Positions 24,235 to 34,789 of a stretch of DNA of 64,000 bases are shown here, in pieces. Origin of the DNA: Shinella sp. CPCC 101442 (GTDB lineage Bacteria > Pseudomonadota > Alphaproteobacteria > Rhizobiales > Rhizobiaceae); contig NZ_JALIQS010000004.1 in the NCBI RefSeq assembly GCF_024704725.1, positions 1 to 64,000 on the forward strand, given 5' to 3'. The notes under the pieces were generated by a model. It was not told the origin of the DNA. It saw only the letters and a list, made by a program, of their open reading frames with translations, and did no database searches. Positions within the stretch are counted from its first letter, which is position 1. The number at the start of each line of letters is the position of its first letter. The position numbers were made by a program, and so were the translations under genes.

Positions 24235-25266
24235 TCAGGACGACTTGCGCGAGACGCGGTCGCGGTTTTTCTCCGGCGTCGCCGGTTCCGCAGGCGCCAC
24301 CGGCACGAGCGCCTTGAACGCGCCTTGTCCCAGCAGCATCAGCCAGGTGACGAGAACGAAGGTGGACGTCAGCACCGGCATTCCGATCGGCTTCAGGAAG
24401 ATCGCGACGGAGGCCCAGAGCCAGCTTGCGATGATGGCTCCGAAAATCGCGTAGAGCAGGCTTCGCCAGTTGAAGACGAGAAAGACACCGCAGAGCGCCA
24501 TGGCGGTCAGCGCCGAGTTGTAGCCGAACAGCCCGTCTCGCACCGCACCCTCAGGGCCGCCATAGAGCGCCGCGACGGCCGTGCCGACGATCGCGCCCAT
24601 AAGGGCCATCGCCGCGCCCAGACGGGAGTTCAAGGCGATGCCGACGAGAATGAGATAGCCGGATATCCAGTTGTCCTGGAAGAAGATCTGGCCGATCGAC
24701 GTGCCTATGCCTTCATACCAGGTCGCAAGGACATAGGGCACCGTTTCGGAAAACTGTTCCGGCGAGATCGGCTTGGCCATCGGACCCGCATCGATCGCGT
24801 CGAATTTCAGCACGGCGAAGAGGAAGAGCCAGCCGACGAGGACGAAGGGCGCCGTCAGCGCAGCCGTCTTGTAGGGCGCCAGAAGGGCGGAAAAGCTGGC
24901 GAAGGCCATGGTGGTGAGTGCGGCCGCGCAGAGGAGATAGCCCAGCATCGCGGGCGACGGCACGGCGCCGGTGCGGAAATTTTCACTGGTGAAGGCAATG
25001 AGCGCGAGACCGACCAGCGCCCCGTTGAAGCCGAACAGGCCGTCACGCAGGAGCGCTCTGTCGGCCTTCAGGAGAACCGCAGTGCCGGTGGCCGCCACGA
25101 CGCCCGCAACGCAGATCGCCGCATAGATCCACGAATTCAGCGCCAGCGCGGCAAGGATCACCAGGCCGGAGAGCGGATTGTTCTGGAAAACGACCTGCCC
25201 GATGCCCCGCAGGCACCAGTCGGCGAAGGCGAGGGAGGGGTGGTCCTGGAAACGGTTCGTCTGCAT
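24235..25266 (-). CDS. UT-family urea channel/transporter
   Basis: This 343-residue inner-membrane protein shows the internal duplication of UT urea channels. The first half has FQNNPLSGLVILAALALNS and LLRDGLFGFNGALVGLAL. The second half has FQDNWISGYLILVGIALNS and AVRDGLFGYNSALTAMAL. Start at 25266 (MQTNRFQDHPSLAFAD) gives a compact N-terminus; two upstream in-frame ATGs are less likely. It sits where ureE usually lies, 68 bp after ureC. It should bring urea in for the urease encoded upstream. Confidence 0.9.
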   Translation of the reverse strand: MQTNRFQDHPSLAFADWCLRGIGQVVFQNNPLSGLVILAALALNSWIYAAICVAGVVAATGTAVLLKADRALLRDGLFGFNGALVGLALIAFTSENFRTGAVPSPAMLGYLLCAAALTTMAFASFSALLAPYKTAALTAPFVLVGWLFLFAVLKFDAIDAGPMAKPISPEQFSETVPYVLATWYEGIGTSIGQIFFQDNWISGYLILVGIALNSRLGAAMALMGAIVGTAVAALYGGPEGAVRDGLFGYNSALTAMALCGVFLVFNWRSLLYAIFGAIIASWLWASVAIFLKPIGMPVLTSTFVLVTWLMLLGQGAFKALVPVAPAEPATPEKNRDRVSRKSS

Positions 25267-25295
25267 GCGCCTTGCTTTCGCTCGAAGGGACGAGA

Positions 25296-25317
25296 CCGGG
25301 CGCATCACTGCGCCCGG
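25296..25317 (-). promoter_or_regulatory. Intercistronic hairpin between ureC and the urea-channel gene
   Basis: CCGGGCGCA (25296-25304) and TGCGCCCGG (25309-25317) form a perfect 9-bp stem with a 4-base loop, 18 bp after the ureC stop. It lacks a strong T-tract. It may act as a partial terminator or mRNA stabiliser that sets urease and transporter levels apart. Confidence 0.5.
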
Positions 25318-25334
25318 AGCCGTTTGCAAAGGGG

Positions 25335-27038
25335 TCAGAACAGGAAGTAGCGCTGAGCCATCGGCAGCACGTCCGCCGGTTCGCACGTGATCAGCTCTCC
25401 ATCGACCCGGACGTTGTAATTCTGCGGATCGACTTCCAGCTTCGGCGTGCGGTTGTTGTGGATCATGTCCTTCTTGCGGACGGTGCGGGTGCCCTTCACG
25501 GCGACGAGCTGCTTCTGGAGCTTCAGCTTCTCACCGATCCCGTCGTCGAGTGCCGCCTGCGAGACGAAGGTGACGCTAGTCGAGCCGAGCGCGCGCCCGA
25601 GCACTCCGAACATCGGGCGGTAATGCACCGGCTGGGGTGTCGAGATCGAGGCATTGGGATCGCCCATCGGCGCCATCGCGATCATGCCGCCGATCATAAC
25701 CAGATGCGGCTTTACCCCGAAGAAGGCCGGCTTGTAGATCACGAGGTCCGCCCGCTTGCCGACCTGGATGGAGCCGATCTCGTGAGCGAAGCCATGGGTC
25801 AAGGCCGGGTTGATCGTGTATTTGGCGACGTAGCGCTTGACGCGGAAGTTGTCGTTCCGGCTGCTGTCCTCGGGCAACGGGCCGCGCTGCACCTTCATCT
25901 TGTGGGCGGTCTGCCAGCAACGCAGCGTCGTCTCGCCGATGCGGCCCATGGCCTGCGAGTCCGACGACATCATGGAGAAGACGCCGAGATCGTGCAGGAT
26001 ATCTTCCGCGGCGATCGTCTCGCGGCGGATGCGCGATTCGGCGAAGGCGACGTCTTCGGGAATGCTCGGGCTGAGGTGATGGCAGATCATCAGCATGTCG
26101 AGATGTTCATCGACCGTGTTGATGGTGTAGGGCCGGGTCGGGTTCGTCGATGCGGGCAGGATATTCTCCTCCCCCGCCGCCGTGATGATATCGGGGGCGT
26201 GGCCGCCGCCGGCGCCCTCGGTGTGGAAGCTGTGGATCGTCCGCCCCTTCATCGCCGCGAAGGTATCGCGCACGAAGCCGCTTTCGTTGAGCGTGTCGCT
26301 GTGGAGCGCGACCTGGATGTCCATCTCGTCGGCGACCGTCAGGCAATTGTCGATCGCTGCGGGCGTCGTGCCCCAGTCCTCGTGCAGCTTAAGGCCGACG
26401 ACACCGGCGCGGACCTGTTCGCGCAACGGATCGGGCAGGCTGACATTGCCCTTGCCGAGCAGCCCGACATTGATGGGCAGAGCTTCGACCGCCTCCAGCA
26501 TGCGGTGGATCGCCCAGGGACCGGCCGTCACGGTCGTCGCGAGCGTGCCGACGGTCGGGCCCATGCCGCCGCCGACGAGCGTCGTCGTTCCGCTTGCCAG
26601 CGCCTCTTCCGCCTGCTGCGGGGCGATGAAGTGGATATGCGTATCGATGCCGCCTGCGGTGACGATCATGCCTTCGCCGGCGATGATATCCGTGCCGCCG
26701 CCGATGAGGATGGTGACGCCCGGCTGGATATCCGGATTACCGGCCTTGCCGATACCGGAGATGCGACCGTTCTTGATGCCGATATCGGCCTTGATGATGC
26801 CCCAGTGGTCGAGGATGATGACGTTGGTGATGACCACGTCAGCGACTTCCGCCGCCGGTCGCTGGCCCTGTCCCATCCCGTCGCGGATCACCTTGCCGCC
26901 GCCGAAGGTGACTTCCTCGCCATAGACGGTGCGGTCTTCCTCGATTTCGATGACGAGTTCCGTATCGGCCAGCCGCACCCTGTCGCCCTTTGTGGGGCCG
27001 TAGAGATCGGCATAGGTCTGTCGTGTGATCGTTGCCAT
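25335..27038 (-). CDS. ureC: Urease alpha subunit UreC
   Basis: This 567-residue catalytic subunit hydrolyses urea to ammonia and carbamate. Numbering equals that of the Klebsiella enzyme. His134 and His136 are in THIHF, the carbamylated nickel-bridging Lys217 and His219 are in GLKLHEDWG, and the flap cysteine and histidine are in MICHHLSP near 319-320. All visible active-site residues are intact, so the enzyme should be functional if nickel is supplied. It lies 9 bp downstream of ureB in a ureDABC operon. Confidence 0.98.
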   Translation of the reverse strand: MATITRQTYADLYGPTKGDRVRLADTELVIEIEEDRTVYGEEVTFGGGKVIRDGMGQGQRPAAEVADVVITNVIILDHWGIIKADIGIKNGRISGIGKAGNPDIQPGVTILIGGGTDIIAGEGMIVTAGGIDTHIHFIAPQQAEEALASGTTTLVGGGMGPTVGTLATTVTAGPWAIHRMLEAVEALPINVGLLGKGNVSLPDPLREQVRAGVVGLKLHEDWGTTPAAIDNCLTVADEMDIQVALHSDTLNESGFVRDTFAAMKGRTIHSFHTEGAGGGHAPDIITAAGEENILPASTNPTRPYTINTVDEHLDMLMICHHLSPSIPEDVAFAESRIRRETIAAEDILHDLGVFSMMSSDSQAMGRIGETTLRCWQTAHKMKVQRGPLPEDSSRNDNFRVKRYVAKYTINPALTHGFAHEIGSIQVGKRADLVIYKPAFFGVKPHLVMIGGMIAMAPMGDPNASISTPQPVHYRPMFGVLGRALGSTSVTFVSQAALDDGIGEKLKLQKQLVAVKGTRTVRKKDMIHNNRTPKLEVDPQNYNVRVDGELITCEPADVLPMAQRYFLF

Positions 27039-27047
27039 CCGTGCCTC

Positions 27048-27353
27048 CTACAGCTTGCCCATGACTTTGGCGTTGAAACCGTAAACCTCGCGCTTGCCGT
27101 CGAGCGCCACGAGTTCCACCGTGCGTTCCTGGCCCGGTTCGAAACGGACAGCCGTTCCGGCGGGAATGTTGAGGCGGAAGCCGCGCGTCGCCTCGCGATC
27201 GAACAGCAGGGCCGTGTTCGTTTCGTGAAAATGGTAGTGCGAACCGACCTGGATGGGGCGGTCACCTGAATTGGCGACGTCGAGCGTGATCGTCTGCCGT
27301 CCCTTGTTCAGCTCGATGGAGCCATCCTCGATAAAATATTCGCCGGGAATCAT
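27048..27353 (-). CDS. ureB: Urease beta subunit UreB
   Basis: This 101-residue structural subunit starts [16 protein letters not shown] and contains the typical [19 protein letters not shown] and [20 protein letters not shown] precedes two tandem ATG codons; I use the second (27353) because of better spacing, and the first adds one Met. It packs between UreA and UreC in the (UreABC)3 complex. Confidence 0.96.
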   Translation of the reverse strand: MIPGEYFIEDGSIELNKGRQTITLDVANSGDRPIQVGSHYHFHETNTALLFDREATRGFRLNIPAGTAVRFEPGQERTVELVALDGKREVYGFNAKVMGKL

Positions 27354-27363
27354 CATGGCCTCC

Positions 27364-27666
27364 TTACGGGATGGGGTTGTGGACTGTGACGAGCTTGGTG
27401 CCGTCGGGGAACGTCGCCTCGACCTGCACGTTGTGGAGCATCTCCGGCACACCCTCCATCACGTCGTCGCGCGTCAGGAGCGTCGCGCCGTAGGACATGA
27501 GATCCGCAACGGTTCTTCCGTCGCGCGCGCCCTCCAGAAGGGCCGCGGAAATGTACGCGACCACTTCCGGATAGTTCAGCTTGAGGCCGCGCGCCTTGCG
27601 ACGCTCGGCGAGCAGCCCTGCGGTGAAGATCAGCAGTTTGTCTTTCTCACGCGGCAATAGTTCCAT
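27364..27666 (-). CDS. ureA: Urease gamma subunit UreA
   Basis: This 100-residue subunit shows the whole family sequence, from [20 protein letters not shown] through [20 protein letters not shown] and [19 protein letters not shown] to VTVHNPIP. Length matches separate bacterial UreA proteins. It is 23 bp after ureD and 10 bp before ureB. There is no UreA-UreB fusion here. Confidence 0.97.
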   Translation of the reverse strand: MELLPREKDKLLIFTAGLLAERRKARGLKLNYPEVVAYISAALLEGARDGRTVADLMSYGATLLTRDDVMEGVPEMLHNVQVEATFPDGTKLVTVHNPIP

Positions 27667-27689
27667 CGGTCTACCCTCGTTGTTTCAAT

Positions 27690-28514
27690 TCACGTTGCCC
27701 AGATGCGCGGAGCCACGGCCGGCTTGTTGAGGCCTCCCTCGCGAAGGAGGCTCCATGCCTGGAGGAAGAGTGCCTTGCCCTGCGACATGCGGTCGCCGAG
27801 ATAGCGGCACACGATGACCCGTTCGAGCTGGCTCACCGAAAAGACGCCGCGCGCGGCCTCGCCGACGCTGTCGCGGATGCGCTCGACGGTGTTTTCGAGC
27901 GCCGGCCCGGCATAGACCATCGTTCCCACGATAGGCCGGCCGGCCAGGGAGAATGGCGTATCGAGCGCGCACGGTGCGCCGGAAAGCGCCATCTGCTCGA
28001 ACCAGATGGGTTCACCGTCGCGAAAAATCTCGACGCGCTGGCGAAGGCGGCCGGTCAGGAAGCGCTCGCCGATAGCCGGCCGGCCCAGGCTGACGAGATC
28101 CCAGCCGAGATAGGCCGCATCGGCTGCAAGGGTGACGCGGGTGGCGATCGAAGCGTCCGCCCCCTCGAACAGGATCGTCTCCTGCGGAAGATTTTCGCAA
28201 ATCCCGCCTGCGCCGACATCGATCGAGACGCGCTGCGCACTCAAGCCGCTTTCGCTGCGGTAGAATTTCGTGGCGCCCGGCGTCGTGATGACGGCGCGGG
28301 CCTCCGGGGCCAGATGACAGGTGATGTCCAGCCGGTCGCCGCCCGCAACGCCCCCCGGCGGATGCAGGAGATAGACATGGGCCGAGCCGTCCGTTTCCGG
28401 GTGGAAGGCGCGCTGAACCGCGAGCGGACCGCAATGGCGCCGGCGCATCAGCCGGGTCTTGCCGTGCGCATTCGCAAACCAAAGCTCAAGCTCAGCCTGC
28501 CAGCCACCTGCCAT
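27690..28514 (-). CDS. ureD: Urease accessory protein UreD
   Basis: This 274-residue scaffold protein binds apo-urease and recruits UreF and UreG during nickel insertion. Family segments include HPPGGVAGGDRLDI, TPGATKFYRS and LPQETILFEGA. It is the first gene of the ureDABC operon and is divergent from ureG with a 164-bp spacer. All of its length (family about 270-300) is present. Confidence 0.94.
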   Translation of the reverse strand: MAGGWQAELELWFANAHGKTRLMRRRHCGPLAVQRAFHPETDGSAHVYLLHPPGGVAGGDRLDITCHLAPEARAVITTPGATKFYRSESGLSAQRVSIDVGAGGICENLPQETILFEGADASIATRVTLAADAAYLGWDLVSLGRPAIGERFLTGRLRQRVEIFRDGEPIWFEQMALSGAPCALDTPFSLAGRPIVGTMVYAGPALENTVERIRDSVGEAARGVFSVSQLERVIVCRYLGDRMSQGKALFLQAWSLLREGGLNKPAVAPRIWAT

Positions 28515-28592
28515 ACGTTAAGGCCCCCAGATTACGCGGATTGCCCGCCCGCCTTCATATGCCGTTCGGAACAAATCACTTTTATCCCGTCC

Positions 28593-28635
28593 TGTCGAAT
28601 GTTGTCTCGACAAAAATACACATTCAAGGTTGAAT
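28593..28635. promoter_or_regulatory. Two dyads in the ureD-ureG divergent spacer
   Basis: TGTCGA-N8-TCGACA occupies 28593-28612 and ATTCAA-GG-TTGAAT occupies 28622-28635. Both are perfect and lie in a locally AT-rich part of the spacer, so they are good candidates for a regulator controlling both directions. I did not find a sigma54 promoter or a NikR-type box here. Confidence 0.4.
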
Positions 28636-28678
28636 TGCGCGAGGTTCGGCGCGCTGCCGCAACCAAGCTTTCGAGGCA

Positions 28679-29320
28679 ATGAAAATGGTATCAACGAATG
28701 GCCCTTTGCGCGTCGGCATCGGCGGCCCCGTCGGATCCGGCAAGACCACGCTGACGGAAAAACTGTGCAAGTCGCTGCGCGATCGGTTCTCGATCGCGGT
28801 AATCACCAACGACATCTATACCAAGGAGGATGCGATGATCCTCGCGCGCCAGCAGGCGCTGTCCGAGGACCGGATCATGGGGGTGGAGACCGGCGGGTGC
28901 CCCCACACCGCGATCCGCGAGGACGCCTCGATCAACCTCCAGGCCATCGCCGAGATGAACCGGAAGTTTCCCGACCTCGACATCGTCTTCATCGAATCGG
29001 GCGGCGATAATCTGGCGGCGACTTTCTCGCCCGATCTCGCCGACCTCACGCTCTATGTCATTTCCGTCTGCCAGGGCGAGGAAATTCCCCGCAAGGGCGG
29101 ACCGGGCATCACGCGCTCCGATTTCCTCGTCATCAACAAGTCCGACCTTGCGCCGCATGTGAACGTCAACCTCGACGTCATGCAGGCCGACGCGACGCGC
29201 ATGCGGGCCGGGCGCCCCTTCGGCTTCACGGACCTGCCACGCGGAAAGGGGCTCGACGCGGTCATCGCCTACATCGTGGAAAACGGCGGCCTCGAAGCCT
29301 CGCAAGGCTCCGGCGCCTAG
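28679..29320 (+). CDS. ureG: Urease accessory GTPase UreG
   Basis: This 213-residue SIMIBI GTPase powers nickel insertion. The P-loop [11 protein letters not shown] lies at about 15-25, the metal-binding Cys-Pro-His in [15 protein letters not shown] near 70, and [14 protein letters not shown] and [10 protein letters not shown] complete the G-domain. It has no histidine-rich N-terminal extension. It is divergent from ureDABC rather than downstream of ureF as in most rhizobial clusters. ATG 28679 is used; 28685 is an alternative. Confidence 0.96.
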   Translation: MKMVSTNGPLRVGIGGPVGSGKTTLTEKLCKSLRDRFSIAVITNDIYTKEDAMILARQQALSEDRIMGVETGGCPHTAIREDASINLQAIAEMNRKFPDLDIVFIESGGDNLAATFSPDLADLTLYVISVCQGEEIPRKGGPGITRSDFLVINKSDLAPHVNVNLDVMQADATRMRAGRPFGFTDLPRGKGLDAVIAYIVENGGLEASQGSGA

Positions 29321-29364
29321 CACAAGAGAAGAGGGATCGGGGGATTGCCGCCTGGTCATCAGGG

Positions 29365-29883
29365 TCAGTCCCGCGTTTCCGAGGGGCCGTCGTTCCGGCC
29401 CCTCCGCTCCTGCTCCGACAAATGCGAGGAGCTGGCCGCCAGCTTCATGGCTCCGCCGAGCAGCAGGGCGGAGACGGGCAGAACGAGCGCGTTCCAGTCC
29501 AGCGGGGCCTGTGCTTCCCCCACCTGAGCGGCGAAGTGCACCACCAGATAGAGAATGATCATCTGGAAGAACAGGTTCTTCAGCTCCGCCACCGTGTCGA
29601 TGATCATCCATTGCGGCAGCTTGGACCGCTGCTCTGGGGGAATGTCGAGGGCAAAGCCGAGTGCAATGCCGCACCCGACGACCATCAGCACGATCCCCAG
29701 CAGGATCTTGTCGGTGCCGCGCAGGACCGCCACGATGACCGAGAGATCCGGGTCGAGCCGCGCCATGCGAAAGCCTTCCAGCAACATCAGGGTCGCCTCC
29801 CAGAACATCAGGAAGGCGCCGAACAGCACGGCGGCGGCGGCGAGGATGAGGATATAGCGGAGGCCGCTGAACAAGGATACCAT
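29365..29883 (-). CDS. YqhA-family (UPF0114) membrane protein
   Basis: This 172-residue inner-membrane protein has four hydrophobic segments and matches the YqhA family. LRYILILAAAAVLFGAFLMF is the first helix, and ALDIPPEQRSKLPQWMIIDTVAELKNLFFQ is the conserved central loop. Function of the family is unknown. The gene is 18 bp downstream of the RND pump gene on the same strand and may be cotranscribed. It converges on ureG with 44 bp between the stops. Confidence 0.85.
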   Translation of the reverse strand: MVSLFSGLRYILILAAAAVLFGAFLMFWEATLMLLEGFRMARLDPDLSVIVAVLRGTDKILLGIVLMVVGCGIALGFALDIPPEQRSKLPQWMIIDTVAELKNLFFQMIILYLVVHFAAQVGEAQAPLDWNALVLPVSALLLGGAMKLAASSSHLSEQERRGRNDGPSETRD

Positions 29884-29901
29884 AGTGCCGTCCCTCCGGG
29901 A

Positions 29902-32900
29902 TCAGTTCGAGGCAGTGGGAGTCGACGTCCCGCTCTCGTCCGGGCTGCCGGACGAGCCGAAGAGACGGCGCTTGGTCGCTTCGCGGAATGACTGCACGAG
30001 AATGTAGAGCAGCGGGATGATCAGCAATCCGAACACGGTACCGACGAGAAGGCCGCCCAGAACGGTTGCGCCGATCGCCTGACGGCTGCCGGCGCCCGCG
30101 CCGGTGGCCAGGACGAGCGGCACGACGCCGAGTATCGAGGCCATTGCGGTCATCAGAACCGGCCGGAAGCGCTGCGAGGTTCCCTCGGTCGCCGCCTCCA
30201 GGATGCTCATGCCTTCCTCTCGTCGCTCCTTCGCGAATTCGACGATCAGAATGGCGTTCTTCGCCGCCAGTCCTATGAGAAGGAGAAGACCGATCTGGGC
30301 ATAGATGTTGAGGTCGATGCTGCCGACGACGAGCGCCCCCAAGGCCCCCAGCACCGCCACCGTGACCGACATCATCACCGCGACCGGCACGCTCCAGCTC
30401 TCATATTGAGCGACGAGGAAGAGATAGGTGAAGACGATACCGGCGATCAGGATCATCACCGTCTCGCCGCCGGATTGCTTTTCCTGCAGCGCGAGGCCTG
30501 TCCATTCGTACCCGAAGCCGGCCGGTAGCGCCTCTTCCGCCAGCGCCTGCATGGCGTTCAGTGCTTCGCCCGTGCTGGTGCCCGGGCCTGCCTGCCCGTT
30601 GATCGCGGCGGAGGGGAAGAGATTGTAGCGGTTGATCGCGTTCGGGCCGTAAACCGTGGAGATCGACAACAGACCCTGCAGCGGAACGAGGTCGCCTGTC
30701 CCGCTGCGTACTCTCAGCCGCTGGATGTCCTCGATCTGGTTGCGGAATGCGGGCTCGTCCTGGATGCGGATCTGGAAGACGCGCGAGAGGATGTTGAAAT
30801 CGTCCACATAGGCCGACCCGAGATGGGCTTGAAGCGTGCTGAAGATCGTGGCGGGGGAGACGTTGAAGAGCTCCGCCCGTTCACGGTCAATGTCGAGGTA
30901 AAGTTGCGGCACATCGGCCGAGAAGGTGCTGAACACCGAGGCGAGGCCGGGCGTCTGGTTCGCGCGGATGATGAGGCTGCGCATCACCTCGGCAAGCTCA
31001 CCCTGGCTCTGCCCGGCGCGTGCCTGAAGACGGAAGTCGAAGCCGCCGGTCGCGCCGAGGCCAGGAATTGCCGGCGGATTGAAGGGGATGACGGAAGCCG
31101 TCGTGATCGCTGCAAGCTCGGTGCGCAGGCGCGTCATCAGCGCGAAGACGCTCTGGTCCGCGCCCCGTTCGCTCCACGGTTTCAGCGCCACGATGACCAT
31201 GCCCGAATTCGAGCTGGCGCCGCCGATCACGCTCACGCCGGCGATGCCGATCGTGTTGGCGATGCCGGGTGTGCGCTGGAGAAGACTGCTGACCTCGGCG
31301 ATCGTCTCTTCCGTACGCTCCAGCGAGGCGGCATTCGGCAATTGCACGTTCATGAAGAGGTAGCCCTGGTCCTCGGCCGGCACGAAGCCGGTCGGCAGGA
31401 CGCGAAAGAGGCCGTAGATGCCGCCGACGACCGCCACGAGGATGACCGCGGTCACCACGAACCGTCGGGCGAAGGCAAGAAGCAGCTTCAGATAGAAGCG
31501 CCGGGACGCATCGAGGCCGTTGTTCAGCTTCTCGAACAGGCTGTGACGCCGTTTTGGCGAGGGCCGCAGCATCAGCACGCACAAGGCCGGGCTGAGGGTC
31601 AGCGCGTTGATCGTCGAAAAGACGATGGTGATGAGGATCGTGACGGCGAACTGGCGGTAGAGTTCACCGGTGATGCCGGCGAGGAAGGCCACCGGCACGA
31701 AGAGTGCCGCGAGCACCAGCGTCGTGGCGACGATCGGGCCCGTGACCTGCTGCATGGTGCGTTGCGTCGCCTCGCGCACGTTCGCCCCGGTCTCGTCCAT
31801 GATGCGCTGGACGTTCTCGACGACAATGATGGCGTCGTCGACGACGAGGGAGATGGCGAGAATGACCGCAAAGAGCGTGATCGTGTTGGCGGAATAGCCC
31901 AGCACGAAGAGCACGGCGAAGCCGCCGATCAGCGATACGGGGATCGTCAGCGTCGGGATGACGGTGGCGCGCCAGTCCTGCAGGAAGGCGAAGACCACGG
32001 CGACAACGAGGGCGAAGGTGATCGCCAGCGTTATGAAGATCTCGCGGATGGTTTCCTTGACGAAGTCGGTCGTGTCGAAGACGACCGTATAGGCGATGTC
32101 GTCAGGGAATTGCCGTGACAGCGTCTCAAGCTCGCGGACGACAGCGTCGGAAACCGCAAGCGCATTGGCGTCGGAGGATTGATAGACGACCAGCGTGGCG
32201 CTCGGCAGGCCGTTGAGCGTCGACGTGGTGTCGTAGGACTGAGCGCCGAGTTCGACGCGCGCGACATCGCGAAGGCGCACGATCGCGCCGTCGCGGTTCG
32301 TGCGCACGATGATGTTGCCGAATTCCTTCTCGTCGGCCAGCCGCCCCTGGGCCAGCACCGTCAGCTGCAGTTGCTGGCCGGCTTCGGAGGGCGGCGCGCC
32401 GATCTGGCCGGCGGAGGCCTGTGCGTTCTGCGCCCGGATGATGGCGGTAAGATCCGCCGCCGTGACGCCGAGCGCCTGCATGCGGTCCGGGTTCATCCAG
32501 ATCCGCATGGCGTAGCTCGGGCCGAACACGCTTGCCTCGCCCACACCGGGCAGTCGAGAGATGGCGTCGCGAATGTTGACCGTCGCGTAGTTGCTGAGGA
32601 AGACGTTGTCGTACGTGCCCTTGGGCGAATAGATCGCAAGACCCATCAGCATGCTGGACGAGCGGCTTCGGACCGAAACGCCGGTCTGGGTAACGGCTGC
32701 AGGCAGGCGGGGCGTCGCCATCGAGACGCGGTTCTGCACGTTGACCTGCGCGATGGCGGGGTCCGTCCCCGGCGCGAAGGTCACCGTCAGGCTATAGGTG
32801 CCGTTGTTGGTGCTGGAGGAGGACATGTAGAGCATGTCGTCGACGCCATTCACCTGGTCTTCGATCGGCGCGCCGACGCTGTCGATCATGACGCCGGCAT

Positions 32901-33063
32901 TGGCGCCCGGATAGCTCGCCGAAACCTGAACCTCAGGCGGGGTGATCTGCGGGAACTGGGCGACGGGTATCTGCAAAAGCGCGACGGTGCCGGCGATCAT
33001 CATGATCACGGCGATGACCATGGCAAGCCGCGGGCGGCCGATGAAGGGAGCGGAAATGTTCAT
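29902..33063 (-). CDS. RND-type multidrug efflux permease (HAE1/AcrB family)
   Basis: This 1053-residue proton-driven inner-membrane pump has 12 helices and two large periplasmic loops. The proton-relay pair is in [14 protein letters not shown] (helix 4) and the relay lysine in [14 protein letters not shown] (helix 10). The N-terminus [22 protein letters not shown] is typical of AcrB/MexB homologues. Its ATG overlaps the stop of the adaptor gene (ATGA). No outer-membrane factor or TetR regulator is next to it, so it probably uses a TolC from elsewhere. The substrate range is unknown. Confidence 0.95.
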   Translation of the reverse strand: MNISAPFIGRPRLAMVIAVIMMIAGTVALLQIPVAQFPQITPPEVQVSASYPGANAGVMIDSVGAPIEDQVNGVDDMLYMSSSSTNNGTYSLTVTFAPGTDPAIAQVNVQNRVSMATPRLPAAVTQTGVSVRSRSSSMLMGLAIYSPKGTYDNVFLSNYATVNIRDAISRLPGVGEASVFGPSYAMRIWMNPDRMQALGVTAADLTAIIRAQNAQASAGQIGAPPSEAGQQLQLTVLAQGRLADEKEFGNIIVRTNRDGAIVRLRDVARVELGAQSYDTTSTLNGLPSATLVVYQSSDANALAVSDAVVRELETLSRQFPDDIAYTVVFDTTDFVKETIREIFITLAITFALVVAVVFAFLQDWRATVIPTLTIPVSLIGGFAVLFVLGYSANTITLFAVILAISLVVDDAIIVVENVQRIMDETGANVREATQRTMQQVTGPIVATTLVLAALFVPVAFLAGITGELYRQFAVTILITIVFSTINALTLSPALCVLMLRPSPKRRHSLFEKLNNGLDASRRFYLKLLLAFARRFVVTAVILVAVVGGIYGLFRVLPTGFVPAEDQGYLFMNVQLPNAASLERTEETIAEVSSLLQRTPGIANTIGIAGVSVIGGASSNSGMVIVALKPWSERGADQSVFALMTRLRTELAAITTASVIPFNPPAIPGLGATGGFDFRLQARAGQSQGELAEVMRSLIIRANQTPGLASVFSTFSADVPQLYLDIDRERAELFNVSPATIFSTLQAHLGSAYVDDFNILSRVFQIRIQDEPAFRNQIEDIQRLRVRSGTGDLVPLQGLLSISTVYGPNAINRYNLFPSAAINGQAGPGTSTGEALNAMQALAEEALPAGFGYEWTGLALQEKQSGGETVMILIAGIVFTYLFLVAQYESWSVPVAVMMSVTVAVLGALGALVVGSIDLNIYAQIGLLLLIGLAAKNAILIVEFAKERREEGMSILEAATEGTSQRFRPVLMTAMASILGVVPLVLATGAGAGSRQAIGATVLGGLLVGTVFGLLIIPLLYILVQSFREATKRRLFGSSGSPDESGTSTPTASN

Positions 33064-34226
33064 TGCGTGCTACCCGGCTGCGATTCGGTGGAGGCAGCCG
33101 TTCCGGCGCCGTCGCCGTCCGATGCCGGCAATGCCGTGACGGCGGAACCCTCGGCGACGTTCGCCAATCCTTCGACGATCAACGTTTCGCCGCCGTCGAG
33201 GCCGCTATCGACGGTCCAGTTGCCGTCTGCCTGCTCTGAGACCGTGATGCGGCGCAGGACGGCCTTGCCGTCGTCGCCGACGAGAAGCACATATCGGCCC
33301 TCGCGATCCTGCTGTACTGCGCCGATGGGGACAACGGGGCGCATCTTTCGTTCGTTTTCGGCGATCACCACCGTCACGAACTGGCCCGGAACGAGCAGGA
33401 GGTCCGGATTGGCGAATTGCGCCCGGACGGCCAGCGTGCCGGTCCGCTCGTCGATTTCGTTGCCGAAGAATTCGATCCGGCCGGTCTGGCCGTATTGCTG
33501 CCCGTTCGAAAGGCGCACCGACGGTTCGTAGCGCTGGGCGAGCGCATCCTTGCTGATCTCGCCCGCCGCCACGCGTAAATCCAGTACTGCGCGGTCGCTC
33601 ACGGAGAAGACCACCCGGACCGGATCCGTCTGCACGATCCGCGCCAGCGCCGACGAAGCGGCATTGACGAAGCTGCCGGCCGAAAGCGCCGCGGCGCCGA
33701 TGCGGCCCTTCAGCGGCGATGTTATCTTGCTGTAGCTGAGATTGAGTTCGGCCTGGTTCACCCTGGCCTCCGCGGAAAGCACGGCCGCCTGCGCCATGTC
33801 GCGCGCCGCCTGGCTTTCCTCCTGCACCGCCCGCGATACCGTCTGGTTCAGGGCCCGGTTGCGTTCGAAACGACGGGTGGCATCATCGAGCGTCGCCTTG
33901 GCGCTCGCCAGATTGGCTTTCGCCTCCGCCAGTGTGATTTCCAGTCCGCGCGCGTCGATCAGGAAGAGCGGCTGGCCGACCTCGACGACGCCCCCTTCCT
34001 CGAACAGACGCTTGTCGATGAAGCCTTCGATGCGGGAGCGGACATCGACCGTATCGATGGCCTCCACCCGGCCGACAAATTCATGCCTTGGCGACACGTC
34101 GTCCACGCGAACCTTTATGGTTCCTACCGTGGCTGCCGTCTGCGCAGCAAGACCGGACGGTGCGAGGCTCGATGCTGCAAGGAGAAGGATGCCGCAGATG
34201 CGTGGCATACCGGGAAAAGGCTTCAT
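33060..34226 (-). CDS. RND efflux periplasmic adaptor (membrane fusion protein)
   Basis: This 388-residue protein has a signal peptide (residues 1-28, ending GLAAQ). Next comes the lipoyl/barrel-sandwich half [24 protein letters not shown]. An alpha-helical hairpin follows (about 100-165, [18 protein letters not shown]...). The second lipoyl half [17 protein letters not shown] and the beta-barrel and membrane-proximal domains complete it. There is no lipobox cysteine, so it is secreted rather than lipidated. ATG 34226 is chosen to place the signal peptide first. Confidence 0.93.
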   Translation of the reverse strand: MKPFPGMPRICGILLLAASSLAPSGLAAQTAATVGTIKVRVDDVSPRHEFVGRVEAIDTVDVRSRIEGFIDKRLFEEGGVVEVGQPLFLIDARGLEITLAEAKANLASAKATLDDATRRFERNRALNQTVSRAVQEESQAARDMAQAAVLSAEARVNQAELNLSYSKITSPLKGRIGAAALSAGSFVNAASSALARIVQTDPVRVVFSVSDRAVLDLRVAAGEISKDALAQRYEPSVRLSNGQQYGQTGRIEFFGNEIDERTGTLAVRAQFANPDLLLVPGQFVTVVIAENERKMRPVVPIGAVQQDREGRYVLLVGDDGKAVLRRITVSEQADGNWTVDSGLDGGETLIVEGLANVAEGSAVTALPASDGDGAGTAASTESQPGSTQ

Positions 34227-34295
34227 GTCGACACTCCGGAAGGAAACAGAACCTCGCGCGGGCGCTTTTCTGGGCGCGGCGCGCGAGGCAGGAAA

Positions 34296-34340
34296 CGGAA
34301 GGCTCCCGCTGTCGGGCATGCCGACAGCGGGAGCCTTCCG
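34296..34340 (-). terminator. Perfect 20-bp hairpin between the lipoprotein and efflux genes
   Basis: Bases 34296-34315 and 34321-34340 are exact reverse complements (20 pairs) around the 5-base loop GCATG. It starts 8 bp beyond the stop of the glycine-zipper lipoprotein gene on the minus strand and lies about 70 bp before the efflux adaptor start. It is probably that gene's terminator, which would give the efflux operon its own promoter in the remaining spacer. Confidence 0.65.
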
Positions 34341-34347
34341 TCGATAG

Positions 34348-34608
34348 TCAACGGGGGCAGGTGTCGATATAGCGCCTGCCGTAGCGGTCGCGATAATAGC
34401 ACTGGCCCGGGCGCCCGGCGACATTGCCGATCACCGCGCCCGTCACGCCGCCGATCGCCGCGCCGACAGCCGCGCCACGCACGTTACCGGTGATGGCTCC
34501 GCCGATCACCGCGCCGGAAACCGCACCGATGCCCGCGCCGCGTTCGGTGGGGGAGCATCCTGCCACCGCCAGCGTTCCGAGAAGGAGAAGAAGGGAAGCT
34601 CGTTTCAT
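34348..34608 (-). CDS. Small glycine-zipper outer-membrane lipoprotein
   Basis: This 86-residue protein has a lipoprotein signal with the lipobox LAVAGC (Cys18). A glycine-zipper stretch follows (about residues 24-66) built of repeats such as GAVIGGAITG and GAAVGAAIGG. The C-terminus CYYRDRYGRRYIDTCPR has two cysteines. Proteins of this type associate with or span the outer membrane; the exact role is unknown. The start at 34608 is set by the signal peptide. Confidence 0.8.
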   Translation of the reverse strand: MKRASLLLLLGTLAVAGCSPTERGAGIGAVSGAVIGGAITGNVRGAAVGAAIGGVTGAVIGNVAGRPGQCYYRDRYGRRYIDTCPR

Positions 34609-34789
34609 GGATTGCTCTTTATCTGTGTTGCCAACAGGCACAACGTAACATTGTAGGCCTCCCAGTCCATCCCTGATGTTTGATGTACTTAAGAAAGTTT
34701 CAGGGATTCTCGACACCAGAGGGCAAGAGAGGAATATTGTGTAGGTCTACCACGCAAAACCGATCTGCATATGAAAGCCAGGGACCGAC

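Noticed and set aside
22909-25350. An 813-codon open frame on the plus strand
   Set aside because: It is antisense to the membrane hydrolase and the urea-channel gene, shows antisense-type composition and crosses the ureE relic.
25272-27269. A 665-codon open frame on the plus strand
   Set aside because: It is antisense to ureC and ureB, both of which have complete active-site or family motifs.
28515-28678. A sigma54/NtrC promoter for urease
   Set aside because: No GG-N10-GC element of acceptable quality was found on either strand in this spacer.
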